Positions 1 to 6,954 of a stretch of 12,020 nucleotides of DNA are shown here, piece after piece. Position 1 is the stretch's first letter. Every line of letters begins with the position of its first letter. The position numbers and the translations under genes are program-made. This DNA comes from an uncultured Sphingobacteriales bacterium (GTDB lineage: Bacteria; Bacteroidota; Bacteroidia; Chitinophagales; Chitinophagaceae): the NCBI GenBank assembly GCA_946887085.1, contig CAMPKG010000071.1, forward strand, positions 1 to 12,020. The letters are read 5' to 3'. The notes beneath the pieces are model-generated. The model saw only the letters and a list, made by a program, of their open reading frames with translations, had not been told where the DNA came from and searched no databases.

Positions 1-3
1 CAT

Positions 4-11
4 TAGATTTG
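4..11 (+). promoter_or_regulatory. Putative -7 promoter element of glnN
   Basis: The eight bases TAGATTTG match the Bacteroidota primary sigma factor -7 consensus TAnnTTTG exactly and lie 16 bases before the glnN start codon. The matching -33 element (TTG/TTTG) would fall left of the window and cannot be checked. If the element is real, the transcript starts around position 17-19 and has a leader of only about 10 bases. Confidence 0.45.
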
Positions 12-27
12 CGTAAAATTTAATCTG

Positions 28-2223
28 ATGTCATCTTTACGCTATCTCGCACTACAAGAACTGGCAGCCTCTGAAGAGAGGAAGATCTCCCATTACAACG
101 GTAAGAAGGTCACAGCTATGTTCAGCAGCAACGTGTTCACCGGTAAGGTGATGCGTGAGTACCTGAGCGATGAGGCTTACAAAAGCCTTATGGGCTCGAT
201 CAAGTCCGGATCCAAGATTGAGCGTAGAATGGCAGACCAGGTAGCTGCAGGTATGAAGGCCTGGGCTGAAGAGCGTGGTGTTACCCACTTCACCCACTGG
301 TTCCAGCCGCTGACAGGTACAACCGCCGAGAAGCACGACTCTTTTTTCACGATCAAAAGCGACGGTACTGCTATCGAACTTTTCGATGGTGATGCGCTGA
401 TACAACAGGAGCCGGATGCATCAAGTTTCCCTAACGGTGGTATCCGTGCTACTTTCGAAGCACGTGGTTATACGGCCTGGGATCCCTCTTCTCCAGCCTT
501 TGTGATGGAGAGCGGGCATGGTAAGACACTTTGCATACCCACCATATTCATCGCTTATAATGGCGAGTCGCTGGACCACAAAGCGCCACTGTTGAAGTCT
601 ATTTCAGCACTGGATAAAGCAGCGGTAGAAGTATGTAACTACTTTGATAAGAATGTGACCAAGGTAACTGCAACGCTGGGATGGGAACAGGAGTATTTCG
701 TTATCGACGAGACATTGGCTAATGCCCGCCCTGACCTCGTAATGTGCGGCCGAACGCTGATAGGCCATGCACCTGCAAAGGGACAGCAGTTGGAAGACCA
801 CTACTTCGGCTCAATACCCGACCGTGTGTATGCTTTCATGCAGGACTTTGAGCAGGAGTCGTACAAGTTGGGTATTCCCCTGCGTACACGTCATAACGAG
901 GTGGCTCCCGGCCAGTTCGAGTGCGCACCGATATTTGAAGAGGTGAACATTGCTGTCGACCACAACTCGCTATTGATGGATGTGATGACAAAAGTTGCAA
1001 AACGTCATAAGCTGAAGGTGTTGTTGCACGAGAAACCATTTGCGGGTGTGAACGGTAGCGGTAAACACAACAACTGGAGCCTTGCTACCGATACGGGTGT
1101 GAACCTGCTGGCACCGGGCAAAACACCGCGTACCAACCTCATGTTCCTCACATTCTTCGTGAATGCGATCAAAGCGGTACATGATCATGCAGACCTGATG
1201 CGTGCTTCTATTGCATCAGCCAACAACGACCATCGCCTGGGTGCTAACGAAGCGCCTCCCGCTATCATATCAGTGTACATCGGTAAATATCTTACAGAAG
1301 TATTGGATGAGATCGAAGAACGTGTGAAAGGCAAATTTAGCGAGCAGGACGAAGTGATATTGAAGCTGGATATCCATAAACAGATACCTGAGCTGCTGAT
1401 GGACAACACCGACCGCAACCGTACAAGTCCATTCGCCTTTACCGGTAATAAGTTTGAATTCCGCGCTGTGGGCTCAACTGCGAACTGCGGATCTCCGATG
1501 ATGGTGCTGAACACGATAATGGCAGCGACGCTGAAGCAGTTTAAGATAGATGTGGATGCGTTGATCGAGAAAGGCGACAAGAAAGAGATCGCGATCATGC
1601 ACGTGCTGCGCGACTATATCGCCAAGTCTAAGACCATCCGTTTTGAGGGGGATAACTATAGTGATGAGTGGGCTGAAGAAGCGAAGCGCCGCGGCCTCAG
1701 CAATTTCAAAACGACACCTGAGGCACTGGATGCTTACGTCACTGACAAGTCAAAAAACTTGTTTTTCGAGAACGGTATCTTCAGCAAACGCGAGCTGGAT
1801 GCACGTCACGAGATCATGATGGAAGATTATGTGAAAAAGGTTCAGATCGAAGCCCGTATCCTAGGTTATATTGCTACTAACCACATCCTGCCTGCTGCTA
1901 TCAACTACCAGAACACGCTGATCGAGAACATCAAAGGTTTGAAAGATATTGGCCTTGACAAGAAAGCATACAAAGCGCAGCTGAATCTTGTGGAAGTGGT
2001 GAGTGCACACATACAGGACATCAACGATAATGTTGAGTCGATGATCGAAGCAAGGAAGAAAGCGAACAATGAGAACGACATGCACAAACGCGTGAAGATG
2101 TATTGCGATGATGTGAAAACCCACTTCGAGGCGATACGTTATCATGTAGATAAACTGGAACTGATAGTGGACGATAAGCTTTGGCCGCTGCCAAAATATC
2201 GCGAGCTGTTGTATCTGCGCTAA
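28..2223 (+). CDS. glnN: Type III glutamine synthetase
   Basis: This enzyme makes glutamine from glutamate, ammonia and ATP in the cytoplasm and is a main ammonia-assimilation step. The 731 residues fit the GSIII family (about 730), far longer than GSI (about 470). Visible family blocks are THFTHWFQPLTGTTAEKHDS at residues 87-106, a PNGGIRATFEARGYTAWDPS-type block near 135-154, GWEQEYF at 218-224 (metal-binding Glu strand), NGSGKHNNW at 342-350 (ATP/metal loop) and NRTSPFAFTGNKFEFR at 464-479 (substrate and ATP Arg). The C-terminal 200 residues form the helical extension typical of GSIII. It appears monocistronic: a candidate -7 element lies just before it and a strong hairpin terminator follows 7 bases after the stop. 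No PII gene, ammonium transporter or other nitrogen gene is visible next to it. No break or missing motif was seen. Confidence 0.97.
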   Translation: MSSLRYLALQELAASEERKISHYNGKKVTAMFSSNVFTGKVMREYLSDEAYKSLMGSIKSGSKIERRMADQVAAGMKAWAEERGVTHFTHWFQPLTGTTAEKHDSFFTIKSDGTAIELFDGDALIQQEPDASSFPNGGIRATFEARGYTAWDPSSPAFVMESGHGKTLCIPTIFIAYNGESLDHKAPLLKSISALDKAAVEVCNYFDKNVTKVTATLGWEQEYFVIDETLANARPDLVMCGRTLIGHAPAKGQQLEDHYFGSIPDRVYAFMQDFEQESYKLGIPLRTRHNEVAPGQFECAPIFEEVNIAVDHNSLLMDVMTKVAKRHKLKVLLHEKPFAGVNGSGKHNNWSLATDTGVNLLAPGKTPRTNLMFLTFFVNAIKAVHDHADLMRASIASANNDHRLGANEAPPAIISVYIGKYLTEVLDEIEERVKGKFSEQDEVILKLDIHKQIPELLMDNTDRNRTSPFAFTGNKFEFRAVGSTANCGSPMMVLNTIMAATLKQFKIDVDALIEKGDKKEIAIMHVLRDYIAKSKTIRFEGDNYSDEWAEEAKRRGLSNFKTTPEALDAYVTDKSKNLFFENGIFSKRELDARHEIMMEDYVKKVQIEARILGYIATNHILPAAINYQNTLIENIKGLKDIGLDKKAYKAQLNLVEVVSAHIQDINDNVESMIEARKKANNENDMHKRVKMYCDDVKTHFEAIRYHVDKLELIVDDKLWPLPKYRELLYLR

Positions 2224-2230
2224 ACATTCC

Positions 2231-2257
2231 GAGCCCCGCCCCTGTGCGGGGCTCTTT
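2231..2257 (+). terminator. Rho-independent terminator after glnN
   Basis: A perfect 9-bp stem, GAGCCCCGC at 2231-2239 paired with GCGGGGCTC at 2246-2254, encloses a 6-base loop and is followed by a short T tract (TTTGATTATT). It starts 7 bases after the glnN stop codon. The T tract is short, so some readthrough into the GNAT gene, whose ATG is only 15 bases further on, is possible. Confidence 0.85.
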
Positions 2258-2271
2258 GATTATTATCGACT

Positions 2272-2898
2272 ATGAATAATTATACTATACGCTTAGCTAC
2301 GCCCGCCGATGCTGGGGGAATGCTTAAAGTTTACGCATACTATGTGCTCACCACGGCTAACACCTTCGAATATGAAGTGCCGTCGGAGGAAGAATTCCGC
2401 AGACGTACTGAAGCGGTCATACCAGGTTTTCCATGGCTGGTATGTGAATGTGAAGGCAAAATAATTGGCTACGCCTGCGCCCACAAACACCGCGAACGCA
2501 CGGCCTACCAATGGTCTCCTGAGTCGACAATTTACATTGACCATGGATATCATGGGCTGGGGTTGGCACGTGTGCTCTATGAAGTGCTGTTTGATATATT
2601 GAGGCTGCAGGGTTTTGTCAATGTGTACGCTGGTGTACTTTCTACCAATAAGAATAGTACAGCATTTCATAAGGCGCTCGGCTTTGAAGAGATCGGGTTG
2701 TTTCGCAACATAGGTTACAAGCTTGGCGAGTGGCACAGCAATATGTGGTATCAATTGCACATTGCCGATCACAAACTGAACCCGGGTGCTCCAACTGCTT
2801 TTAGCGACCTGAAAGACGGAGCGGAGATAAAGAATATCATTGATCAGGCAAATGGAAGATTGACAGTTATAACCAAACGATCGGCATCTTTATCCTAA
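2272..2898 (+). CDS. GNAT N-acetyltransferase, phosphinothricin acetyltransferase (PAT/Bar)-like
   Basis: This is a predicted cytoplasmic enzyme that transfers acetyl from acetyl-CoA to an amine. The GNAT core covers roughly residues 4-164. An N-terminal YYVLTTANTFEYE block (about 23-35) is the PAT-like substrate strand. STIYID followed by HGYHGLGLAR at 91-100 is the acetyl-CoA pyrophosphate loop (consensus Q/RxxGxG/A). NKNSTAFHKALGF at 126-138 is the usual motif B. Family relatives acetylate phosphinothricin or methionine sulfoximine-type compounds, but the natural substrate cannot be read from sequence. Glutamine synthetase lies directly upstream and is the target of such inhibitors; the link is only suggestive, because a terminator separates the genes. 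A polar C-terminal extension of about 44 residues (165-208) is longer than usual for PAT. The gene begins a four-gene run; DUF1272 starts 9 bases after its stop. Confidence 0.88.
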   Translation: MNNYTIRLATPADAGGMLKVYAYYVLTTANTFEYEVPSEEEFRRRTEAVIPGFPWLVCECEGKIIGYACAHKHRERTAYQWSPESTIYIDHGYHGLGLARVLYEVLFDILRLQGFVNVYAGVLSTNKNSTAFHKALGFEEIGLFRNIGYKLGEWHSNMWYQLHIADHKLNPGAPTAFSDLKDGAEIKNIIDQANGRLTVITKRSASLS

Positions 2899-2907
2899 CT
2901 TAGAACT

Positions 2908-3096
2908 ATGGACATGAAACCTGCCTGTGAGAAATGCAATCAACCATTACAGATGGATGGCGTTGCATATATATGCAGCTATGAATGTACTTATTGCAAG
3001 GAGTGTACGAGTCAACTGGAGAATGTTTGCCCCAACTGCAATGGAGAGCTGGTGAGACGTCCTAAACGTAAAGCCCAAACAACTGAAAAGAACTAA
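2908..3096 (+). CDS. DUF1272 family Cys-rich small protein
   Basis: This is a 62-residue protein with eight cysteines arranged as CxxC (7, 10), C23, C27, C30, C33 and CPNC (41, 44). The pattern and the CPNCNGELVRRP ending match DUF1272. The spacing suggests that it binds one or two zinc ions in a zinc-ribbon or rubredoxin-like fold. No enzymatic residue is recognisable and the function of the family is unknown. The tail after about residue 50 is basic (RRPKRKAQTTEKN). It sits between an acetyltransferase and an OsmC gene, with gaps of 9 and 1 bases, so co-transcription is almost certain. Short Cys-rich proteins next to OsmC hint at a thiol or redox setting, but this is inference. The start at 2908 is the only Met that includes the first CxxC with reasonable spacing. 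Confidence 0.88.
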   Translation: MDMKPACEKCNQPLQMDGVAYICSYECTYCKECTSQLENVCPNCNGELVRRPKRKAQTTEKN

Positions 3097-3097
3097 A

Positions 3098-3568
3098 ATG
3101 GAAAAACAGCACCACTACAAAACAACGGTCAAATGGACAGGCAACAGGGGAGCCGGCACAATACGATATGATGAGTATGATCGTAACCACACATTTTCCG
3201 TAGAAAACAAAGCTGATATCCCGTGTTCTTCGGACACCGCATTTCGTGGGGATGGCACCAGGCACAACCCCGAGGATATGTTAGTCTATTCGCTTTCGTC
3301 CTGCCATATGCTCTGGTATCTGCATCTGTGCGCGGATGCCGGTGTTATTGTCACCGATTATACGGACAATGCAACAGGCACCATGGAGGAATCTCCCGGT
3401 GGCGGGGGACGTTTTGTAGAAGTGACGCTACACCCGGTTGTAAAAGTGAAAGACGCCTCTATGATCGGTAACGCAAACGAATTGCACCACAAAGCGCATG
3501 AGAAATGTTTAATTGCGAACTCCTGCAATTTTCCGGTGAAACATGAACCGCAATGCACTGTTGGCTAA
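3098..3568 (+). CDS. OsmC family peroxiredoxin-like protein
   Basis: OsmC/Ohr proteins reduce organic peroxides with two reactive cysteines. In the 156 residues, the first conserved Cys lies in LSSCHMLW (C69) on the central helix and the second in HEKCLIANSCNFPV (C137, with an extra Cys at 143). That C-terminal block is typical of the non-Ohr OsmC subgroup. The N-terminal strand with KWTGNRGAGTIRYDEYDR and HTFSVENK is also characteristic of this subgroup. Length and both Cys positions fit a complete, active protein. It starts one base after the DUF1272 stop, and the next gene begins on the base after its stop codon, so it is embedded in an operon. No regulator (OhrR-like) is visible nearby. 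Substrate preference (organic hydroperoxide, lipid peroxide or another thiol function) cannot be told from the sequence. Confidence 0.92.
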   Translation: MEKQHHYKTTVKWTGNRGAGTIRYDEYDRNHTFSVENKADIPCSSDTAFRGDGTRHNPEDMLVYSLSSCHMLWYLHLCADAGVIVTDYTDNATGTMEESPGGGGRFVEVTLHPVVKVKDASMIGNANELHHKAHEKCLIANSCNFPVKHEPQCTVG

Positions 3569-4006
3569 ATGATGCAACTCCGATCATATCAGTCCCACGA
3601 TTTCGACCGAATAATAGAGCTGTTTCATTTAAATACTCCATCCTATTTCCATCCGCAGGAGCAGAAGGACCTTGAAGCGTTTTTAGCTGAGGAACTGGAG
3701 AACTACTTTATCATCGAAGACGAAGGGCAAGTTGTAGCCTGTGGTGGCAGCAACGTGGACGATGGCATGGGTTGGTTATCCTGGTATATTGTTCATCCGG
3801 ACTACCATGGCAAAGGACTGGGAAGACAGTTGGTAGATAAGAATCTTGAACTGTTGCAACGTGATCCTGATGTAAGGGGAATAGAAGTTCGTACGTCTCA
3901 GCTGACGCATGTATTTTATGAAAAGGCAGGGTTTGTTTTGGTGGAGACGGTCGATGACTACTGGGGACCCGGCCTGCATCTCTACCGAATGAAACTGAGG
4001 CTATAA
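3569..4006 (+). CDS. GNAT family N-acetyltransferase
   Basis: This is a 145-residue compact GNAT enzyme. The acetyl-CoA binding motif A is VHPDYHGKGLGRQL at 75-88, with the R/QxxGxG/A loop. FYEKAGF at 106-112 is motif B. The substrate-binding N-terminal half is acidic (EEQKDLEAFLAEELEN-type stretch). The acceptor is unknown: protein N-termini, small amines and antibiotics are all handled by this superfamily. It begins immediately after the OsmC stop codon (TAA then ATG), which suggests translational coupling. Met2 at 3572 is an equally possible start. It is the last gene of the run. A 31-base gap to scoA contains no good terminator, so readthrough into scoAB is possible. Confidence 0.88.
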   Translation: MMQLRSYQSHDFDRIIELFHLNTPSYFHPQEQKDLEAFLAEELENYFIIEDEGQVVACGGSNVDDGMGWLSWYIVHPDYHGKGLGRQLVDKNLELLQRDPDVRGIEVRTSQLTHVFYEKAGFVLVETVDDYWGPGLHLYRMKLRL

Positions 4007-4037
4007 TTGCCTATTTTAGCGCAAATTTTATCGACAG

Positions 4038-4736
4038 ATGAATAAAGTGGTTGCAAATGCCGATGAAGCCATCAAAGGCATTAAATCGGGCATGACACTA
4101 ATGCTGGGAGGTTTCGGCCTTTGCGGTATTCCCGAAAATTGTATCAATGCTATTGTAAAAAAAGGCATCAATAACCTGACTTGCATCTCTAACAACGCTG
4201 GTGTTGATGATTTTGGTATAGGACTGATGCTGCAAGGAAAGCAGGTAAAGAAGATGATCTCCTCTTATGTGGGTGAGAATGCCGAATTTGAACGCCAGTT
4301 GCTAAGTGGCGAATTGGAAGTGGAGCTGGTTCCGCAGGGAACGCTCGCTACTCGCTGTATGGCCTCTGGTTACGGAATGCCGGCTGTTTACTTGTTGGCT
4401 GGTGTTGGCACGGAAGTAGCCGAAGGCAAAGAAGTGCGCAACTTTAACGGCAAAGATTATCTGTTGGAACACGCATTCGATTCTGACTTTGCGATTGTAA
4501 AAGCATGGAAAGGCGATACGCAGGGTAATCTTATCTATAAGGATACCGCCCGCAATTTTAACCCGATGATGGCTATGGCAGGCAAGATCACAATAGCTGA
4601 AGTAGAGGAATTAGTTCCTATTGGTGACTTGGATCCCAATCAAATACATACACCGGGTGTTTTTGTACACAGGATATTTCAGGGAACGAATTACGAAAAA
4701 CGTATAGAGCAGCGAACCACAAGAAAACGTTCATAG
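4038..4736 (+). CDS. scoA: 3-oxoacid CoA-transferase subunit A (SCOT alpha)
   Basis: With subunit B this enzyme moves CoA from succinyl-CoA to acetoacetate (or a similar acid pair), allowing ketone bodies to be used or short-chain acids exchanged. The 232 residues fit the alpha subunit. GGFGLCGIPE at 24-33 is the family signature near the N-terminus. The ISNNAGVDDFGIG block and the later GVGTEVAEGKEVR and FNGKDYLLE blocks are the usual succinyl-CoA:3-oxoacid type signatures, which favours SCOT over acetate or glutaconate CoA-transferases. It is followed by subunit B after 13 bases, which is standard for the split bacterial form. No dedicated regulator or thiolase is in view. Calling the physiological acceptor acetoacetate is family knowledge and has not been shown here. 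Confidence 0.95.
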   Translation: MNKVVANADEAIKGIKSGMTLMLGGFGLCGIPENCINAIVKKGINNLTCISNNAGVDDFGIGLMLQGKQVKKMISSYVGENAEFERQLLSGELEVELVPQGTLATRCMASGYGMPAVYLLAGVGTEVAEGKEVRNFNGKDYLLEHAFDSDFAIVKAWKGDTQGNLIYKDTARNFNPMMAMAGKITIAEVEELVPIGDLDPNQIHTPGVFVHRIFQGTNYEKRIEQRTTRKRS

Positions 4737-4749
4737 TTAAACAGAAACA

Positions 4750-5406
4750 ATGCCGTTAAATAAAGAACAAATAGCTCAGCGTATAGCACGTGAATTGCAG
4801 GATGGCTTTTACGTGAACCTTGGTATAGGCATCCCTACATTGGTTGCCAATTACATACCGCAGGGTGTGAATGTAGTACTGCAATCGGAAAACGGATTGC
4901 TTGGGATGGGCCCGTTCCCGTTTGAAGGCGAAGAAGATCCGGACCTGATCAACGCGGGCAAACAAACTATCACAACCCTTCCAGGTTCGGCTTTCTTTGA
5001 CAGCGCTATGAGCTTTGGGATGATACGTGCCGGTAAAGTCGATCTCACGGTACTGGGTGCTATGGAAGTAGCCGATAACGGTGATATCGCAAACTGGAAG
5101 ATACCGGGCAAAATGGTGAAAGGTATGGGTGGTGCGATGGATCTTGTGGCCGCGGCAAAGAACATCATTGTAGCCATGCAGCATACAAACCCGAAAGGTG
5201 AAAGCAAGCTGCTGCCGAAGTGCACATTGCCGCTTACAGGCGTCAAGTGCGTCAAAAAGATCGTTTCCGATCTTGGAGTGTTTGATATAACCGAGGACGG
5301 CTTCCGCTGTATAGAGTATGCGCCCGGCGTTACTATTGACGAGATAAAAGCTAAAACCGCAGGCCGCCTCGTGATAGCAGACGATGTGAAGGAAATGACG
5401 TTCTAA
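4750..5406 (+). CDS. scoB: 3-oxoacid CoA-transferase subunit B (SCOT beta)
   Basis: This is the catalytic half of the CoA-transferase. QSENGLLGMGPFP contains the conserved Glu (E47) that forms the covalent glutamyl-CoA intermediate. VNLGIGIPTLVANYIP at about 22-37 and NPKGESKLLPKCTLPLTG in the C-terminal half are further SCOT beta signatures. Its 218 residues fit the family. It ends in TAATG, so its stop codon shares one base with the start of the ArsC-like gene, indicating coupled translation. It works as a heterodimer or heterotetramer with the product of scoA directly upstream. Confidence 0.96.
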   Translation: MPLNKEQIAQRIARELQDGFYVNLGIGIPTLVANYIPQGVNVVLQSENGLLGMGPFPFEGEEDPDLINAGKQTITTLPGSAFFDSAMSFGMIRAGKVDLTVLGAMEVADNGDIANWKIPGKMVKGMGGAMDLVAAAKNIIVAMQHTNPKGESKLLPKCTLPLTGVKCVKKIVSDLGVFDITEDGFRCIEYAPGVTIDEIKAKTAGRLVIADDVKEMTF

Positions 5407-5753
5407 TGAAAAAACTGGTTATCTATCATAATGGCGAATGCAGTAAGTGCAAGGAAACTTCTGAGCTCCTCAGTGGCAAAGGCTGTGAAATAGAATATCG
5501 GTTTTATTTGTTTGAGCCGCCTACGAAAACAGAACTCAAAGAAGTACTGAATAAGTTGGGGTTAAATCCTTCAGAATTAATTCGCCGCAATGAGCCATTA
5601 TTTGTCGAGCAATTTGAGGGAAAGCCATTTACGGAAGAGGAATGGCTGAACATACTTACCGACAACCCGGTGCTGATGCAACGTCCGATCGTAGTAGATG
5701 GGGACAAAGCTATCATCGCTCGCCCCCCGGAAAAAGTCTTGGATATTTTGTAG
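5406..5753 (+). CDS. ArsC/Spx-family protein, arsenate reductase-like
   Basis: This 115-residue thioredoxin-fold protein belongs to the ArsC family, which includes glutaredoxin-coupled arsenate reductases, YffB and Spx. The catalytic Cys12 follows the IYHN strand. Arg60, Arg93 (in MQRPI) and Arg106 align with the three oxyanion-binding arginines of E. coli plasmid ArsC, which supports reductase-type chemistry. C12-S-K-C15 forms a CxxC, more like Spx or thioredoxin than the usual CSK(S/T) of ArsC, so a disulfide or redox-sensing role is an alternative. No arsR, arsB or acr3 gene is nearby, so a dedicated arsenic operon is not supported. Its ATG overlaps the scoB stop by one base. The following exported protein starts 23 bases after its stop. 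Confidence 0.85.
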   Translation: MKKLVIYHNGECSKCKETSELLSGKGCEIEYRFYLFEPPTKTELKEVLNKLGLNPSELIRRNEPLFVEQFEGKPFTEEEWLNILTDNPVLMQRPIVVDGDKAIIARPPEKVLDIL

Positions 5754-5776
5754 TTTTCTTCATCAACCCGCTTCTT

Positions 5777-6877
5777 ATGAGATGTTTGTTCCCGTTGCTG
5801 ATGTGTTTGTGCCTCTCGCGATCCGCGGGTGCACAGGCAATATCTGAAGAAACACAGGTTGGCAGGATCATACTTTCCCTGCAGTCGGGGAATGTGGAGA
5901 ACCACATAGGTATGTTCCCTTCTTTTGATACCCTGTACAAGATCGCACAGCAATACGCAGATCCAAATCCGAATGAGACGAGGAAGGTGTTGAATCTTCT
6001 CCAGAATCCGCGAAAACTTCACCAGTTCGATCCCATTCTCGATCCGGCAATAGGCAGCGATTTTGAAGCGGTGTACAAGAAAGGAAGAGATTCAGGTATA
6101 CATTGGACTGATATCGTTATGGCGCGATACGAGTTAGAGAAGATGATGCTACCGCGCGACCTTATTGGACTGAATAAGATAATGCCCATACGGCTGCAGG
6201 GTTATATTTTTATTGAGGACATGCTTACGCGCCGTAGGTATATAGTGTATGTAAAAGATGTATTCACTCTAAGAGACAAATGGTATGGCGGTCACCTGGT
6301 AAATGTTCTCGAAGCGGAAACAATTGACGAATACATATCCAAATTGGCAGCAGAAAGACAAATGGAGCGTGACAAGCTGCTGGCGCAGATGTATGGTACG
6401 ATAGAAGAAGAGCCTGTTACAGATACGGTACGTTCGGATGCTAAAAAACCGAATCTTGCAATGGAAGAAGAAGATGATGATGATGATGAAAAGGAAAGCA
6501 GGGGAGACGTTGTTGAACGTAAATATTACACCGGGACATTTGACGATGAGACCCAGGTAGAGTTATATATTAGGGGTATGAAAGGTGGCTGTCCGGAAAC
6601 AGTATGCTCATGGGAGGCGATGTACAGGTTTCGTGACATGGACGAATATATAAAACTGGAGGTAACGCGTGGGTCTGGCGGGTCCTGGATATTTAATGAA
6701 GAACCTGAAGTAGGTGTAATGGAACTGCACCTCAAAGGCAATAAATTCACCGGTTCCTGGATGTCTCTGAAAGACAAGACAGAATACATTGTAGACCTCG
6801 TAGAGAAAGAAGAAGTAAAAGGCAAAAAGCTGATGAGGATGGATGACATCATGGAGAATGGCTTGTTTGCCAACTAG
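5777..6877 (+). CDS. Exported protein of unknown function with acidic linker
   Basis: I do not recognise this family. The open frame extends back to 5642 inside the ArsC-like gene, but the ATG at 5777 is preferred because it gives a clean signal peptide: basic Arg2, hydrophobic LFPLLMCLCL, and an AGA|Q signal peptidase I site after residue 19. The mature protein would have about 347 residues. The first part (to about 215) is mixed alpha/beta with no motif I can name. Residues 230-240 are an acidic run (EEEDDDDDEKE) that looks like a flexible linker. The part from about 248 to 345 is rich in alternating polar and hydrophobic residues (YYTGTFDDETQVELYI, LKGNKFTGSWMS), resembling a small beta-barrel or lipocalin-like domain; this is inference. 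It includes a C-x4-C pair (C272, C277) that could form a disulfide. It lies 23 bases after the ArsC-like gene and is probably the last gene of that operon. Confidence 0.75.
   Translation: MRCLFPLLMCLCLSRSAGAQAISEETQVGRIILSLQSGNVENHIGMFPSFDTLYKIAQQYADPNPNETRKVLNLLQNPRKLHQFDPILDPAIGSDFEAVYKKGRDSGIHWTDIVMARYELEKMMLPRDLIGLNKIMPIRLQGYIFIEDMLTRRRYIVYVKDVFTLRDKWYGGHLVNVLEAETIDEYISKLAAERQMERDKLLAQMYGTIEEEPVTDTVRSDAKKPNLAMEEEDDDDDEKESRGDVVERKYYTGTFDDETQVELYIRGMKGGCPETVCSWEAMYRFRDMDEYIKLEVTRGSGGSWIFNEEPEVGVMELHLKGNKFTGSWMSLKDKTEYIVDLVEKEEVKGKKLMRMDDIMENGLFAN
6473..6487 (+). repeat. (GAT)5 trinucleotide tract coding for five Asp
   Basis: Five perfect GAT units follow three Glu codons and encode D233-D237 of the exported protein. 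The tract is in frame, so gain or loss of a unit would change the linker length without breaking the gene. Confidence 0.8.
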
Positions 6878-6916
6878 GCAAGGATTTTTTTATATCAGTA
6901 TAACCATAAATATGGA

Positions 6917-6944
6917 TTTGTAATAAGGGGCATCCGTAATTTTA
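6917..6944 (+). promoter_or_regulatory. Candidate promoter for the AAA+ ATPase gene
   Basis: TTTG at 6917-6920 and TAATTTTA at 6937-6944 resemble the Bacteroidota -33 (TTTG) and -7 (TAnnTTTG, one mismatch) elements. The 16-base spacing is slightly shorter than typical. The -7 candidate ends 10 bases before the ATG. The 77-base intergenic region has no clear terminator hairpin, so readthrough from the scoAB operon is also possible. Confidence 0.3.
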
Positions 6945-6954
6945 GGTAATCATT

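Noticed and set aside
3998..4012. AGGC...GCCT stem after the second GNAT gene as a terminator
   Set aside because: Only 4 bp of stem with an AT-rich loop and no clean T tract, so it is too weak to call.
5642..5776. An N-terminal extension of the exported protein inside the ArsC-like gene, giving a 411-residue form
   Set aside because: The 45 extra residues overlap arsC in another frame, look like shadow translation and would bury the clear signal peptide that starts at 5777.
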